Below, in pieces: positions 37,943 through 46,234 of a DNA stretch of 64,000 bases (its first letter is position 1; every line of letters starts with the position of its first letter). Under the pieces are notes generated by a model, which searched no databases, had not been told where the DNA came from, and saw only the letters and a program-made list of their open reading frames with translations. This DNA is from Lachancea mirantina (taxonomy: Eukaryota; Ascomycota; Saccharomycetes; Saccharomycetales; Saccharomycetaceae). The stretch is from positions 1 through 64,000 of the forward strand of contig LT598469.1 in assembly GCA_900074745.1 (NCBI GenBank), read 5' to 3'. The position numbers and the translations under genes were made by a program.

Positions 37943-40288
37943 ATGCACATAGAACGGAGGATCTTGAGCTCATATTTTCTGCGACCGGGACGTTTGAAAA
38001 GAGTGATTTACTGTCACAAATACCGAATTCGAGCCTATAGTGGGTCAGATCAGGAGGGTCGAAACTTAGAATTGTTGAAATCATGGACCCAGACTTCCAG
38101 CTGTGACGGAGCGTCTGGAAATCAAAAAAGCATTGCTCGCAAGAAAAACGAGGCAAAGTTAAGGGAGATTGGACAGATAAATTGCGTTCGGGATGCTGAT
38201 TTTCTGAACTTTTGGAAACAAGTTTTTGTGGCTGCACCGTTGTCTGTTGCCGATCAAGTGGTGGAAATGCGGCAATCGAAAAACGTCGTCTTTATACTTG
38301 AGGATTTACTTGTTTTGCTGGAACAGTTACAAAGTTTGGAGCGATTCCGGGACATAGATATGATCTACAGAGCCTATGAAGGTAATTTGCCGGAATTAGC
38401 CAAATCTTGCAGTGCGCAAGCTTATTCGAGGTTCCTTGGTCTAATTTTGAGGGCAGAATTTGGGCTCCGGAATTTCCAAACATTTGAACGTCTCTTCTCG
38501 CATTACATCAAGCAGCCATACCTGGAGTCAGCGATAGTTGAATTGGGACTTTTAGCGTTTGTCAAGTCCAAGAATTTCCCACTAGCAAAAGAATTTTACA
38601 ATCAAATACTGAAAAATCAAGAAACGTTTCCCATTACCTCGAGTGGGTTCCATAAATTCGCGTTTGAAATATTTAAAACTTCAGACTTAAATGCCATGAA
38701 AGCTGTACTCAACCTGTGGCTCGAAAATGCGAGACAATCACAACTTTTGCCACAGAAGAGGACGATGATGCTATTTCACCAGCTTTCTTTGCGTTATGGA
38801 GATAAGCAGGCATTTGAAGCTCTAATAAAACGAAATGAGCTCAAAAGTTTACAATATGCTGACAGCTTGGAATACAAATTTTGTAATTTTTGCCATGCGG
38901 TACATTCTCATCAACTAACTGACAAAGAGATGATTGTTCAAAAAATGGACTCTTTCATTGACCAAATTGAAGGCACAGGAGGCAACAATTTTTACTACCG
39001 CATGCTACAAATCGCTGTAGCAGCGGACGATTTTCAGTTGATAAACCATATCATGTCGCATGTCTCAAGGGACACGTCCGTGTCGCTGAACGAAGAATAT
39101 CATAAATATATCGCACACATTTTTGTCAAAAGGGGCCAGCTAAGAGCGCTAATTGATTATTTTCTGCATGCCGTGAGGCCGCTCAAGGGAGGTCATCTTA
39201 CAAAAGTGTTCGTCGAGCAACTATGGTCTTGCGCACTTCAGAATTATCCTATGTTGTCAAAGGAGTTTACAAATGACCTGCGGTTACTATTGAACAAGCC
39301 CATTTACCTAAAACAGTACTATTGGTTAGAGCACGTCTTATGGACCAAAATGATAAGTGATCTACGGACGAAAACAACCAAAGAATATGGTAAAAATTCT
39401 AGATTGGCTCTTGATGATGGCTTCGACGAACCACGCTTGCTAAGAAAAGTTGAGCAGCATTTTAAAGAGGGTGATTTCCTTTCGGTCAGAGCAACGATTC
39501 AAGAGCGTGTCATATTAGGGGTCAAACCGCATTTCGTGGTATTTTACTCCCTCCTGAAGCTGGCTTTGAAATATTCTGTTTCCACCGGCGAGTGGATCGA
39601 TGACCTGCTTCGCCGCTCGCATTTCAACATTCCATTAAAGGTAGATATCTTGTGGCTCAGACAAAATGTATTCCACACGTACCGGGAGCTTTCTCGCACA
39701 CACGTTGCGTCGGCCAGCCACTCTGATGCATTTCTTGTAGCCACGACAAAAGTTCGCGAGTTCGAGGAGAAACACAAAGACGCGCTCAACTTCCAAAACT
39801 ACTTGCAACTGGTATCCATTTTACTGGGACTCAAGGACCACTCTGGCGCCGTGCAATTATTGAATTCCAGCAAGAAGAAAATCAACAAATCTGATGCTCG
39901 CGAACTCAATATGTTTTATTCAACTGCATTGAGAACTTATGCAAGATCCAGAGATATTGATGGATACCTCCGCTCTCTCCAGAACTGGAACTCCGACACC
40001 AATGCTTCGCTAGTTACCCCTGCCAATATTCGATCCTGCAAGGGTTTCTTCAAATATCTCAAAGCCCACTCGGATCCCACGGTTCCTGAGACACGGAACA
40101 GGCTATCTGCGATCTTGGCCGAACAGAAGACACTTTTAACGCGATTCGTCGGTTTAAAATTCAACGGTCTAAACGATATGCGACTTTTGGTAAGATTTTT
40201 GAAAGAATGGGCTGACGCCGACGTACAACTCAAAGGATACAAAGGCGTTAAGAAAAAGGTTTGCCCACCGGATACTCAAGCACCATAG
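37943..40288 (+). CDS. PET111: PET111, mitochondrial translational activator of COX2
   Basis: 781 residues from the ATG at 37943 (800 in S. cerevisiae). The frame extends three codons further upstream, but only to a TTG. The basic N-terminus (MHIERRILSSYFLRPGRLKR) suits a mitochondrial import signal. The body is helical and PPR-like, without other motifs. Conserved stretches that match Pet111 as I remember it include IPLKVDILWLRQN near residue 570, LWSCALQNYPMLSKE, NYLQLVSILL and the C-terminal GLNDMRLLVRFLKEWAD. Pet111 binds the COX2 mRNA leader at the inner membrane and limits its translation. It is followed by PSH1 and COX7. Confidence 0.92.
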   Translation: MHIERRILSSYFLRPGRLKRVIYCHKYRIRAYSGSDQEGRNLELLKSWTQTSSCDGASGNQKSIARKKNEAKLREIGQINCVRDADFLNFWKQVFVAAPLSVADQVVEMRQSKNVVFILEDLLVLLEQLQSLERFRDIDMIYRAYEGNLPELAKSCSAQAYSRFLGLILRAEFGLRNFQTFERLFSHYIKQPYLESAIVELGLLAFVKSKNFPLAKEFYNQILKNQETFPITSSGFHKFAFEIFKTSDLNAMKAVLNLWLENARQSQLLPQKRTMMLFHQLSLRYGDKQAFEALIKRNELKSLQYADSLEYKFCNFCHAVHSHQLTDKEMIVQKMDSFIDQIEGTGGNNFYYRMLQIAVAADDFQLINHIMSHVSRDTSVSLNEEYHKYIAHIFVKRGQLRALIDYFLHAVRPLKGGHLTKVFVEQLWSCALQNYPMLSKEFTNDLRLLLNKPIYLKQYYWLEHVLWTKMISDLRTKTTKEYGKNSRLALDDGFDEPRLLRKVEQHFKEGDFLSVRATIQERVILGVKPHFVVFYSLLKLALKYSVSTGEWIDDLLRRSHFNIPLKVDILWLRQNVFHTYRELSRTHVASASHSDAFLVATTKVREFEEKHKDALNFQNYLQLVSILLGLKDHSGAVQLLNSSKKKINKSDARELNMFYSTALRTYARSRDIDGYLRSLQNWNSDTNASLVTPANIRSCKGFFKYLKAHSDPTVPETRNRLSAILAEQKTLLTRFVGLKFNGLNDMRLLVRFLKEWADADVQLKGYKGVKKKVCPPDTQAP

Positions 40289-40655
40289 AGCAGCATCTCT
40301 TCGTCATTTCATCTAAAAGTTCTGATTTATTAGCATGCGTAATATCGTTTTTACGCCCAAACAAAGTTTCAAGCATTAAGGTTTTAAGTTAAATCTAATA
40401 AATACCTGTATATAGCCCAAAATTAATGATGAAGGTATAGCCATCGGCGACGAGCCAATATCAATAAATTTCTCAGTCATCGGGTTTGCAGAAACCGCGC
40501 ATAGCATAGACGATGAGTCGAGAGAGGTAGTTTCGCACGAAAGGAGGTCTACGATTACCTTAAATTTAAACCATCATCGCAGAGCTCATTGATCTGGTGA
40601 TGACCTGCGGTGACCAGAGTCATTAAAAGGTATACAGTGAGGAATATTTACTCCA
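40289..40655. other. intergenic, PSH1 promoter
   Basis: About 365 bp, AT-rich near 40380-40420; no specific site was recognised. Confidence 0.35.
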
Positions 40656-41787
40656 ATGACAGAATTTTATCGAAACGATGTTGAGCTTCTGGTATGTGTA
40701 TTTTGGAGGCTCTCGGAGTGCATCTAGATGTTGAATAATAAGCCATTACTAACTCAAGAGATCATTGAAGGATTCTGAATCATTCAAAAAGATAATATCA
40801 AAATTTACCGGGTCAATTGTTTGCAACATATGCCACGAATACATGTTGGTTCCAGTAATGACGACTTGTGGCCATAATTACTGTTATGATTGCATTTCCA
40901 GTTGGCTCACCAGCAATAACTCTTCTGAGTTTTCGTGTCCACAATGCCGCCAGCCTGTTCAAGAGGCCCCTGTACTGAATCTAGCGTTGCAGTACTTTGT
41001 GCGCTTGTTCGTAAGTGAATTGGACGCCAAATCAGCTTCTTCGCTGGTAGAAGATCAGGAAACTGCACTAGCGCTCTTCAGGGATGACCAAGTATGTGGA
41101 AATTTGTTCAAAGGTGCCTTCGCAGGCTCTGCAATTGCTGTGGTCGATAACGACGATGGTGTAGCGCGCTGCAGTAGGTGTCATTGGGAAGTTGAGGGCG
41201 ATACGTGTCCGCATTGCGATGCCAAGATCCGAAATAACGCAGAGACCCGTTCCGATGAGGAATTGAACAGCGACGAGTACTCTGAGGACGAACTAAGAGT
41301 GCTGCGCAGTGGAGCGGGTCCCAGTCAGTTCCTCGTCGATGCGGAGGCAGAAGAATCGGAGGATTCCTTCAGCGACTCCGTCATCGAAAGACGTTTTGCC
41401 GCAGAGAGACGTCGAAACAGCATTGACAGCTTTTCTGAGGTGAGCAGAAACGGATTAGGAGACCGATCGGAAGACTCGGACATGGACTCGTTCATTGTCG
41501 ACGATCCGAGTGACGACGATAATGCAAACAAGATGGACCCTCTGAGCGACTCCGAAATAGAGAGAGTGCGCGTGCGAGGGCTGCAAGGCTACGGCGACAG
41601 CGATCGCGATAGCTACGACAGCGAATTCGACGAACATAACGACCCCGAGGGTTTCGTAAGCGGCGACAGCTTGGACGACGAACCAAATCTAAAGCCTCCC
41701 AGCTCCGACGCCGACTCTGACAGCTTCAGCAAGTCACGCAAACGTCGTGCCGTTGTTCTTGACAGTGATTCCGAAAGCGAAGATTGA
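40656..41787 (+). CDS. PSH1: PSH1, RING E3 ubiquitin ligase for centromeric histone Cse4, two exons
   Basis: Psh1 ubiquitinates mislocalised Cse4. The long frame opens with no ATG near its N-terminus. A 36-nt exon (40656-40691, MTEFYRNDVELL) followed by GTATGT and by TACTAAC at 40747-40753 supplies the start. The 3' splice site is ambiguous: exon 2 may begin at 40759 (AG only 5 nt after the branch point) or 40771 (17 nt, more usual); both keep frame. The product is about 351-355 aa (406 in S. cerevisiae). The RING (CNICHEYMLVPVMTTCGHNY, CYDC, CPQC) starts near residue 35. A second Cys cluster CSRCHWEVEGDTCPHC lies near 147. The acidic Ser/Asp-rich tail contains FVSGDSLDD and ends with DSDSESED. 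Confidence 0.9.
40692..40770 (+). other. spliceosomal intron of PSH1 (67 or 79 nt)
   Basis: GTATGT at 40692, branch point TACTAAC at 40747-40753. The acceptor is AAG ending at 40758 or at 40770; both leave the frame in phase. The interval given uses the longer version. Confidence 0.82.
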
Positions 41788-41880
41788 ATCACGGAAATAA
41801 AGAAAAAGCAGTGAATGACACCTCAATCTCAATGACGTGCGTAAGCGTGGGCAGGCGAAGATATGGCTCATTTCGAAGTT

Positions 41881-41970
41881 TGGCGAGACTTGACAGAACT
41901 TGATGACGCTTGAAGAAGCTTGAGGGAGCTTGACAAGGCTTAACAGTGGTTAAGTAGGTTTAATCCCGTG
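41881..41970 (+). repeat. decaying 10-bp tandem repeat between PSH1 and COX7
   Basis: Nine successive 10-base blocks start TGG, TGA (five times) or TAA (three times), and the central ones end CT (TGACAGAACT, TGATGACGCT, TGAAGAAGCT, TGAGGGAGCT, TGACAAGGCT). The register holds at exactly 10 bp. The centre of each unit varies. It lies just upstream of the COX7 E-box and CCAAT box. Confidence 0.8.
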
Positions 41971-41985
41971 ACAATCACGCCATAT

Positions 41986-41994
41986 TCACGTGAC
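41986..41994 (+). promoter_or_regulatory. Cbf1-type E-box in the COX7 promoter
   Basis: TCACGTGAC matches the Cbf1/CDEI consensus. Cbf1 sites near CCAAT boxes are frequent in respiratory-gene promoters of yeasts. Confidence 0.55.
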
Positions 41995-42022
41995 CGAATT
42001 CACATTTTTCATTCTCCGTTTC

Positions 42023-42029
42023 TGATTGG
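42023..42029 (-). promoter_or_regulatory. CCAAT box (HAP complex site) in the COX7 promoter
   Basis: TGATTGG is the reverse complement of CCAATCA, matching the Hap2/3/4/5 consensus CCAATNA. It lies about 130 bp upstream of COX7, a respiratory gene expected to use it. Confidence 0.6.
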
Positions 42030-42159
42030 TCAATAGCGATTTTTCCGATTCTTCAAAATTTTTAGATGGGCAGACAAGACAAGGATTTATCGATCGAAAC
42101 CGTCTTCAACTTTAATAACATCTTGTGTGCATACAAATCGCAACAAATCACCTTCCGTC

Positions 42160-42342
42160 ATGGCCAACACTGTTATTCAACTGCAAAAAATTTTCCAGGC
42201 ATCTTCTAAGCCTCTGTGGATGAGACACCCAAAATCCAAATTGTACCTATACCCATTCTGGGGTCTTTTCGCAGTTGCCATGGTCGCACCTCTGCTTTAC
42301 CTTCCAAATGCAGTCAGAGGTATTAAGCCCAAGAAGGATTGA
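42160..42342 (+). CDS. COX7: cytochrome c oxidase subunit VII (COX7)
   Basis: 60 residues, the same length as S. cerevisiae Cox7, a small nuclear-encoded subunit of complex IV in the mitochondrial inner membrane. It starts MANTVIQLQKIFQASSKPLW, has one transmembrane segment at about 32-50 (PFWGLFAVAMVAPLLYLP), and ends with a basic NAVRGIKPKKD. The frame extends upstream of this ATG, but the shorter start gives the known protein. It is placed next to PET111, which activates another complex IV subunit; this adjacency is conserved with YMR257C-YMR256C. Confidence 0.95.
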   Translation: MANTVIQLQKIFQASSKPLWMRHPKSKLYLYPFWGLFAVAMVAPLLYLPNAVRGIKPKKD

Positions 42343-42942
42343 GCAAACAAATCGTACCGGGTTTGTTTTGTTTATTCCGTGGTATTTTTTGGGATTATGA
42401 TAATCAGCGAAGCACTTGGCCTGTGGGCCTGAGATATTGCGACAATTACGAGAGACTCATTGAAGACACGCGGGAGAGGCTTAAATGTGTGGAAAGAGTC
42501 AAATCTCAGGTAAACACTTGTGAAAGTGGTGCCCTCAATGCGTATTCCTACCAGCATAGCGCAACGGACTGCGAACGCTGCATTTTTAACCGCGTTTCTT
42601 CTTTCAGCTAATTGAAATACTTTGCGTATCTCATGAATTCCATGTGCCAACAATTTGCTCCGCAACAGGCGTGGGTTTCCAAGACATATCGAACTACAAA
42701 CATTCTATGTATTCTTCAAAAATAAATGTCATCGATTACAAAGAGAAAGATCACTGAGCGGTGATGGACCCGATGATCACGATAATCATGGTCTTGGTGA
42801 TCATCAAGTTCACGATCTTGTGAATAGCTTCTTGGATATAGCATTAAACGAATATCACGGATTAAGGGTTTATAAGTAACTCGAAAAACCTCGTATTGGG
42901 TTAGTTTCGTAAAAGCCTTGCAGTAGAGGAGTATGGTCAAAG
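42343..42942. other. intergenic, AIM39 promoter, with inverted repeats
   Basis: About 600 bp. A perfect 9-bp inverted repeat (GATGATCAC, 16-base loop, GTGATCATC) lies at 42772-42805, with further ATCAC/GTGAT pairs nearby. A 90-codon frame beginning with TTG at 42339 is not convincing. Confidence 0.45.
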
Positions 42943-43947
42943 ATGTTGCGTAATCGATGGTTTACGACTTGGACAAGACCTCAATGGGCATTGATTCGCA
43001 GTTTTTCGCATTTGCAGCGGCGTTTGAATAAAAACCCTGTCGACCCTAAGCATATCTTTACAGAACCCAAGACGAACAAGATACTGGATTCAAAGCATTT
43101 CTTTACACCACCGCATCATGACCAGAGCCCTGATCAGGTGCTCGACAGCGAATTGATCACGCAAACTGTCCAGCAAAGCTTACGACACGCACGACGAAGG
43201 AAATACAAGAACATTTTTGGTGCACTAGTAGTGATTCTTTTAGGAACAGTATTTGGTTACGGGGTTGGTTACAAAGTTCTGTATTTGCATGAAGAGATCT
43301 TTATTCCAGTGTATCCTGCTTCGAAAGTTCGGAATTTGAGCAAAAGAGACCTTCAACAGCTTAATGTCAGCGACATCAAGGAATTAGCAGAGTATCGAGT
43401 GTTGGAAAAATTATCGATGCATCCGATGATCAAGGAGCAATATGGGATACCTCTACGTACAGCCCACGGTGATGCCCCCAAGACAAGTGAGTTTAGCCTT
43501 TGGTGCGAGGACCAAGATCCATGTATCGGAGGAATTTGCATAAGACCGGCAGATAATCAGAATGGCAACCGTCATTGGCATACGTTGCCCAAATTGCTGA
43601 AATGGAGATTCACATATCGGTCCGTCAGTCTTTTAGACTCTGCTGAGAAAATTCTGAACTTTTTGGGCCTCGAGACATCCGATGTGTTTCAGGTAATCAA
43701 TCCAGACAAAGTTCTTGGAGAGTTCAAGTATGAGTTTCCGCTTCGGCATCATGAAGAGAATCACGCAATGCATGTTTGGTTTATAGGTGAGATGAAATTG
43801 AGCAAAAATGACCTCATTATATTCAAGGGCAAGTATCACGTCGATACCAAACTGTCGCAAATCGACCTCTTGAGACGAGAAGACGGCAAACTGATTCGAT
43901 ATGTACTATATCAACAGAACGAGACATCGGGGAGGAAGAATACCTGA
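42943..43947 (+). CDS. AIM39: AIM39-like mitochondrial membrane protein (YOL053W family)
   Basis: 334 residues (about 395 in S. cerevisiae). The first ~30 residues are Arg-rich with few acidic residues (MLRNRWFTTWTRPQWALIRS), a plausible mitochondrial presequence. A single hydrophobic segment lies at about 91-110 (FGALVVILLGTVFGYGVGYK). A conserved soluble C-terminal domain follows (YRVLEKLSMHPMIKEQYGIP, LWCEDQDPCIGGICIRP, NRHWHTLPKLLKWRFTYRS). The biochemical role of Aim39 is unknown; the mutant affects mitochondrial inheritance. In S. cerevisiae it is next to PSH1 (YOL054W). Here COX7 lies between the two, which reflects the ancestral interleaved order. Confidence 0.88.
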   Translation: MLRNRWFTTWTRPQWALIRSFSHLQRRLNKNPVDPKHIFTEPKTNKILDSKHFFTPPHHDQSPDQVLDSELITQTVQQSLRHARRRKYKNIFGALVVILLGTVFGYGVGYKVLYLHEEIFIPVYPASKVRNLSKRDLQQLNVSDIKELAEYRVLEKLSMHPMIKEQYGIPLRTAHGDAPKTSEFSLWCEDQDPCIGGICIRPADNQNGNRHWHTLPKLLKWRFTYRSVSLLDSAEKILNFLGLETSDVFQVINPDKVLGEFKYEFPLRHHEENHAMHVWFIGEMKLSKNDLIIFKGKYHVDTKLSQIDLLRREDGKLIRYVLYQQNETSGRKNT

Positions 43948-44176
43948 TGGCCTAGGGGCTGTTGGGTGCTAATATCTAGGTAAGTGCTGACATTTTTAGT
44001 CAATTCACGAGTTTGAAATCCTTTTCTGTCATAATCACAATCTCATGAATAGAAATTACAGTCTATATTCGCACGCAGTCTATAGCTTCAATCTCGACTA
44101 TGGGGAAGTATAAAATGTTATAATTCACATGTCTCTATGTGAAGTTTGGGAGGTCGCTCTGCCATGAGTAAAATGG

Positions 44177-45304
44177 CTAGTTTTTACCTGGCCCAAAGTC
44201 TTCTAAAGGTATTTGGCCCGACACCTCGTTATTCACTTCGGTTATCGCTTCGTATTCCGGTTTGTACCTGAAAACAATTACGGCGGAGCCAACAATTAGT
44301 GCGAGCCCGCACCAGGTCCAAAACTCGGGAAAATGATGCCAAATGACAATTTCCCAAAACACGGCACATACCATTTGAGCATACGACATGTAAGCACCGC
44401 GAGCAGCTCTTTCTCTCTGTATGCCCATGGTCAGGAAAAGTTGCATGAAAAATCCTGATAATCCAATCAAAGCAAATAAGAACCACTGCTTGGAAGTCTG
44501 TGGTATTTGGAAGCCCATCGACGGTATTGCGACAATTCCGATCAAAGAAACCACACTTGTGGTAAAAGAGAAATACGTGACGCTTAAGATTGCGTGCGCC
44601 CTATGACCGATATGCCTGATGATGATATAAACTACGCTGCCGCAAAAGATACCAAAAAGTGCCACGAGACTAGCGATTAACCGTTCCTGCGGGTCGCTAG
44701 ATTCGACTTGTTTGTCGAGATTGCCACCTTCCGAACGGTCTCCGAATAGAAAAGCCGGCCTAACAATGACCACTACTCCGCAAAACGAAATGAGAGCTCC
44801 AATCGCTTCAACAAACGAATACCGTTCACGTAGAAACATCCAGGCCAACACCCCAGTGAAAGATGGGCCCAGAAATGTGATCAAGGTTGAATCCGCGACG
44901 GATAAGTACATCAAACTGTAATACAAGCCAAAAACTCCGAAAAACCCGGTACATCCACGCAACAAAAGCCATTTACGCATCTCGGGTGGCCCGAAAGGTG
45001 CATGAGGAATTTCCGATTTTTTCAACTGTATGTATATCAGTGTTCCAGCAAAAGTGACACTCATTCTGACCGCCAAGATCTGTAGCGGCTTGATCGGCTC
45101 TTCAAACTCAGGATCTGTCTCTAGCAACTTTGTGCTCACCATCATGACGCTATTCAAGAAATTTGAAACCAAAAGATAAAGTAGACCTACATTGGGCTTC
45201 AGGTACTCATTTGAGATCCGGACAAGACCGGTATCGTCCCGTTCGTCTTTACTCAAGTCCCAATTTCCATTTCCCTCCATTTCAAACTCCGAAGAAATGC
45301 CCAT
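44177..45304 (-). CDS. EamA-type (DMT superfamily) membrane transporter, YMR253C family
   Basis: 375 residues (414 for YMR253C). About ten hydrophobic segments are arranged as two EamA repeats: first from NVGLLYLLVSNFLNSVMMVS to ISFCGVVVIVRPAFLFGD, second from LIASLVALFGIFCGSVVYII to CGLALIVGSAVIVFRYKP. The typical DMT phrases ADSTLITFLGPSFTGVLAW and FLRERYSFVEAIGALIS are present. The substrate is unknown. YMR253C is uncharacterised and similar to plasma-membrane drug/metabolite exporters. It is divergent from GFD1 across about 295 bp. Relative to S. cerevisiae this two-gene unit is flipped. Confidence 0.88.
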   Translation of the reverse strand: MGISSEFEMEGNGNWDLSKDERDDTGLVRISNEYLKPNVGLLYLLVSNFLNSVMMVSTKLLETDPEFEEPIKPLQILAVRMSVTFAGTLIYIQLKKSEIPHAPFGPPEMRKWLLLRGCTGFFGVFGLYYSLMYLSVADSTLITFLGPSFTGVLAWMFLRERYSFVEAIGALISFCGVVVIVRPAFLFGDRSEGGNLDKQVESSDPQERLIASLVALFGIFCGSVVYIIIRHIGHRAHAILSVTYFSFTTSVVSLIGIVAIPSMGFQIPQTSKQWFLFALIGLSGFFMQLFLTMGIQRERAARGAYMSYAQMVCAVFWEIVIWHHFPEFWTWCGLALIVGSAVIVFRYKPEYEAITEVNNEVSGQIPLEDFGPGKN

Positions 45305-45598
45305 CTTGTCATCAGATCTCGATCATATGTCTTTCCCATTTCCTTATCTCAACCGCTTCCTTGATATACTTATATTCCCGTACGGAACCTTATATCATCA
45401 TTGCCGGTGACTCGATATTTCACTCATGAAGGTGAAAATTAATCTGGTTAATCAGCAAGATAAACGGTTAAACAAACCTGCAAACTGGGTGCCAGGTTTC
45501 TGGTCATCTGGAGTCGGTAGTCGCCGTGGTTAAGGCCGTGAACTCTAGCTCTTCTATAGTATTTTCTGCCCAATTATAGCTGGTTTATAGCTTACAAG

Positions 45599-46135
45599 AT
45601 GTCATTAGAAGACTCTATTTGGGCAAGTCCGACAAAGACACCCTCACCCGCGAAAAAAGCCGGGAAGAACCAATCAAATGGGCTGGAAACAAGCATGTGG
45701 GCCCATGGGGAGTATGAGACGCATGCCGCTGATACCGGTAAGAAATTGGTTTCTGAAAAAGGGCGAAAATCGTTACCACGGCCACGGCAGGTTAAGGAAA
45801 CGAAAGAACATGATATGAAAAAGGCAAATCCCCTTGCATTAAGGCTTGGAATGGTTGATGTCGATAGCGGTGTGTCAAGTGACTCTGAAGAAATTTCACG
45901 GCCGTCGACAAACGACAGAAACGCTATTTTTGACCGAAAACCGCATCGTGTGGGAGATAAACCCCTGACGCCCAAAAATCGCACTAAATCAAACAAGCAG
46001 GACCTTTTACAGGCCAAGATCGGAGAACAGAAGAAGATTTTGGGTACAAGTAGACACAAACAGCAGCAAGAGAATCTGCTGTCCGATTTCCTCAAAGATG
46101 ACACTGGATTTGACTGGAATGACGATCTAAATTAA
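45599..46135 (+). CDS. GFD1: GFD1-like mRNA export cofactor
   Basis: 178 residues (188 in S. cerevisiae). Gfd1 associates with Dbp5, Gle1 and the nuclear pore in mRNA export. The protein is highly polar: MSLEDSIWASPTKTPSPAKK at the start, many Lys/Ser/Pro residues, a short helical stretch near 135-160 (QDLLQAKIGEQKKILG) and an acidic end (DDTGFDWNDDLN). The SIWA start and the C-terminal helix agree with Gfd1. The position beside the YMR253C homologue (GFD1 is YMR255W) supports it. Sequence identity is low, so the call leans on context. Confidence 0.75.
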   Translation: MSLEDSIWASPTKTPSPAKKAGKNQSNGLETSMWAHGEYETHAADTGKKLVSEKGRKSLPRPRQVKETKEHDMKKANPLALRLGMVDVDSGVSSDSEEISRPSTNDRNAIFDRKPHRVGDKPLTPKNRTKSNKQDLLQAKIGEQKKILGTSRHKQQQENLLSDFLKDDTGFDWNDDLN

Positions 46136-46234
46136 GTTTCTAAATTTCACTTATTATTTACTTAGTTGACAATGTTTGCGTGTCCTGACGCATGCTATAT
46201 GATTCGGGGATTGTAACTTTACTTTCAGTTTACT

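Larger units (their letters stand above)
41788..42159. other. intergenic, COX7 promoter
   Basis: About 370 bp. It contains the decamer repeat, an E-box and an inverted CCAAT box (all listed separately). Confidence 0.6.
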
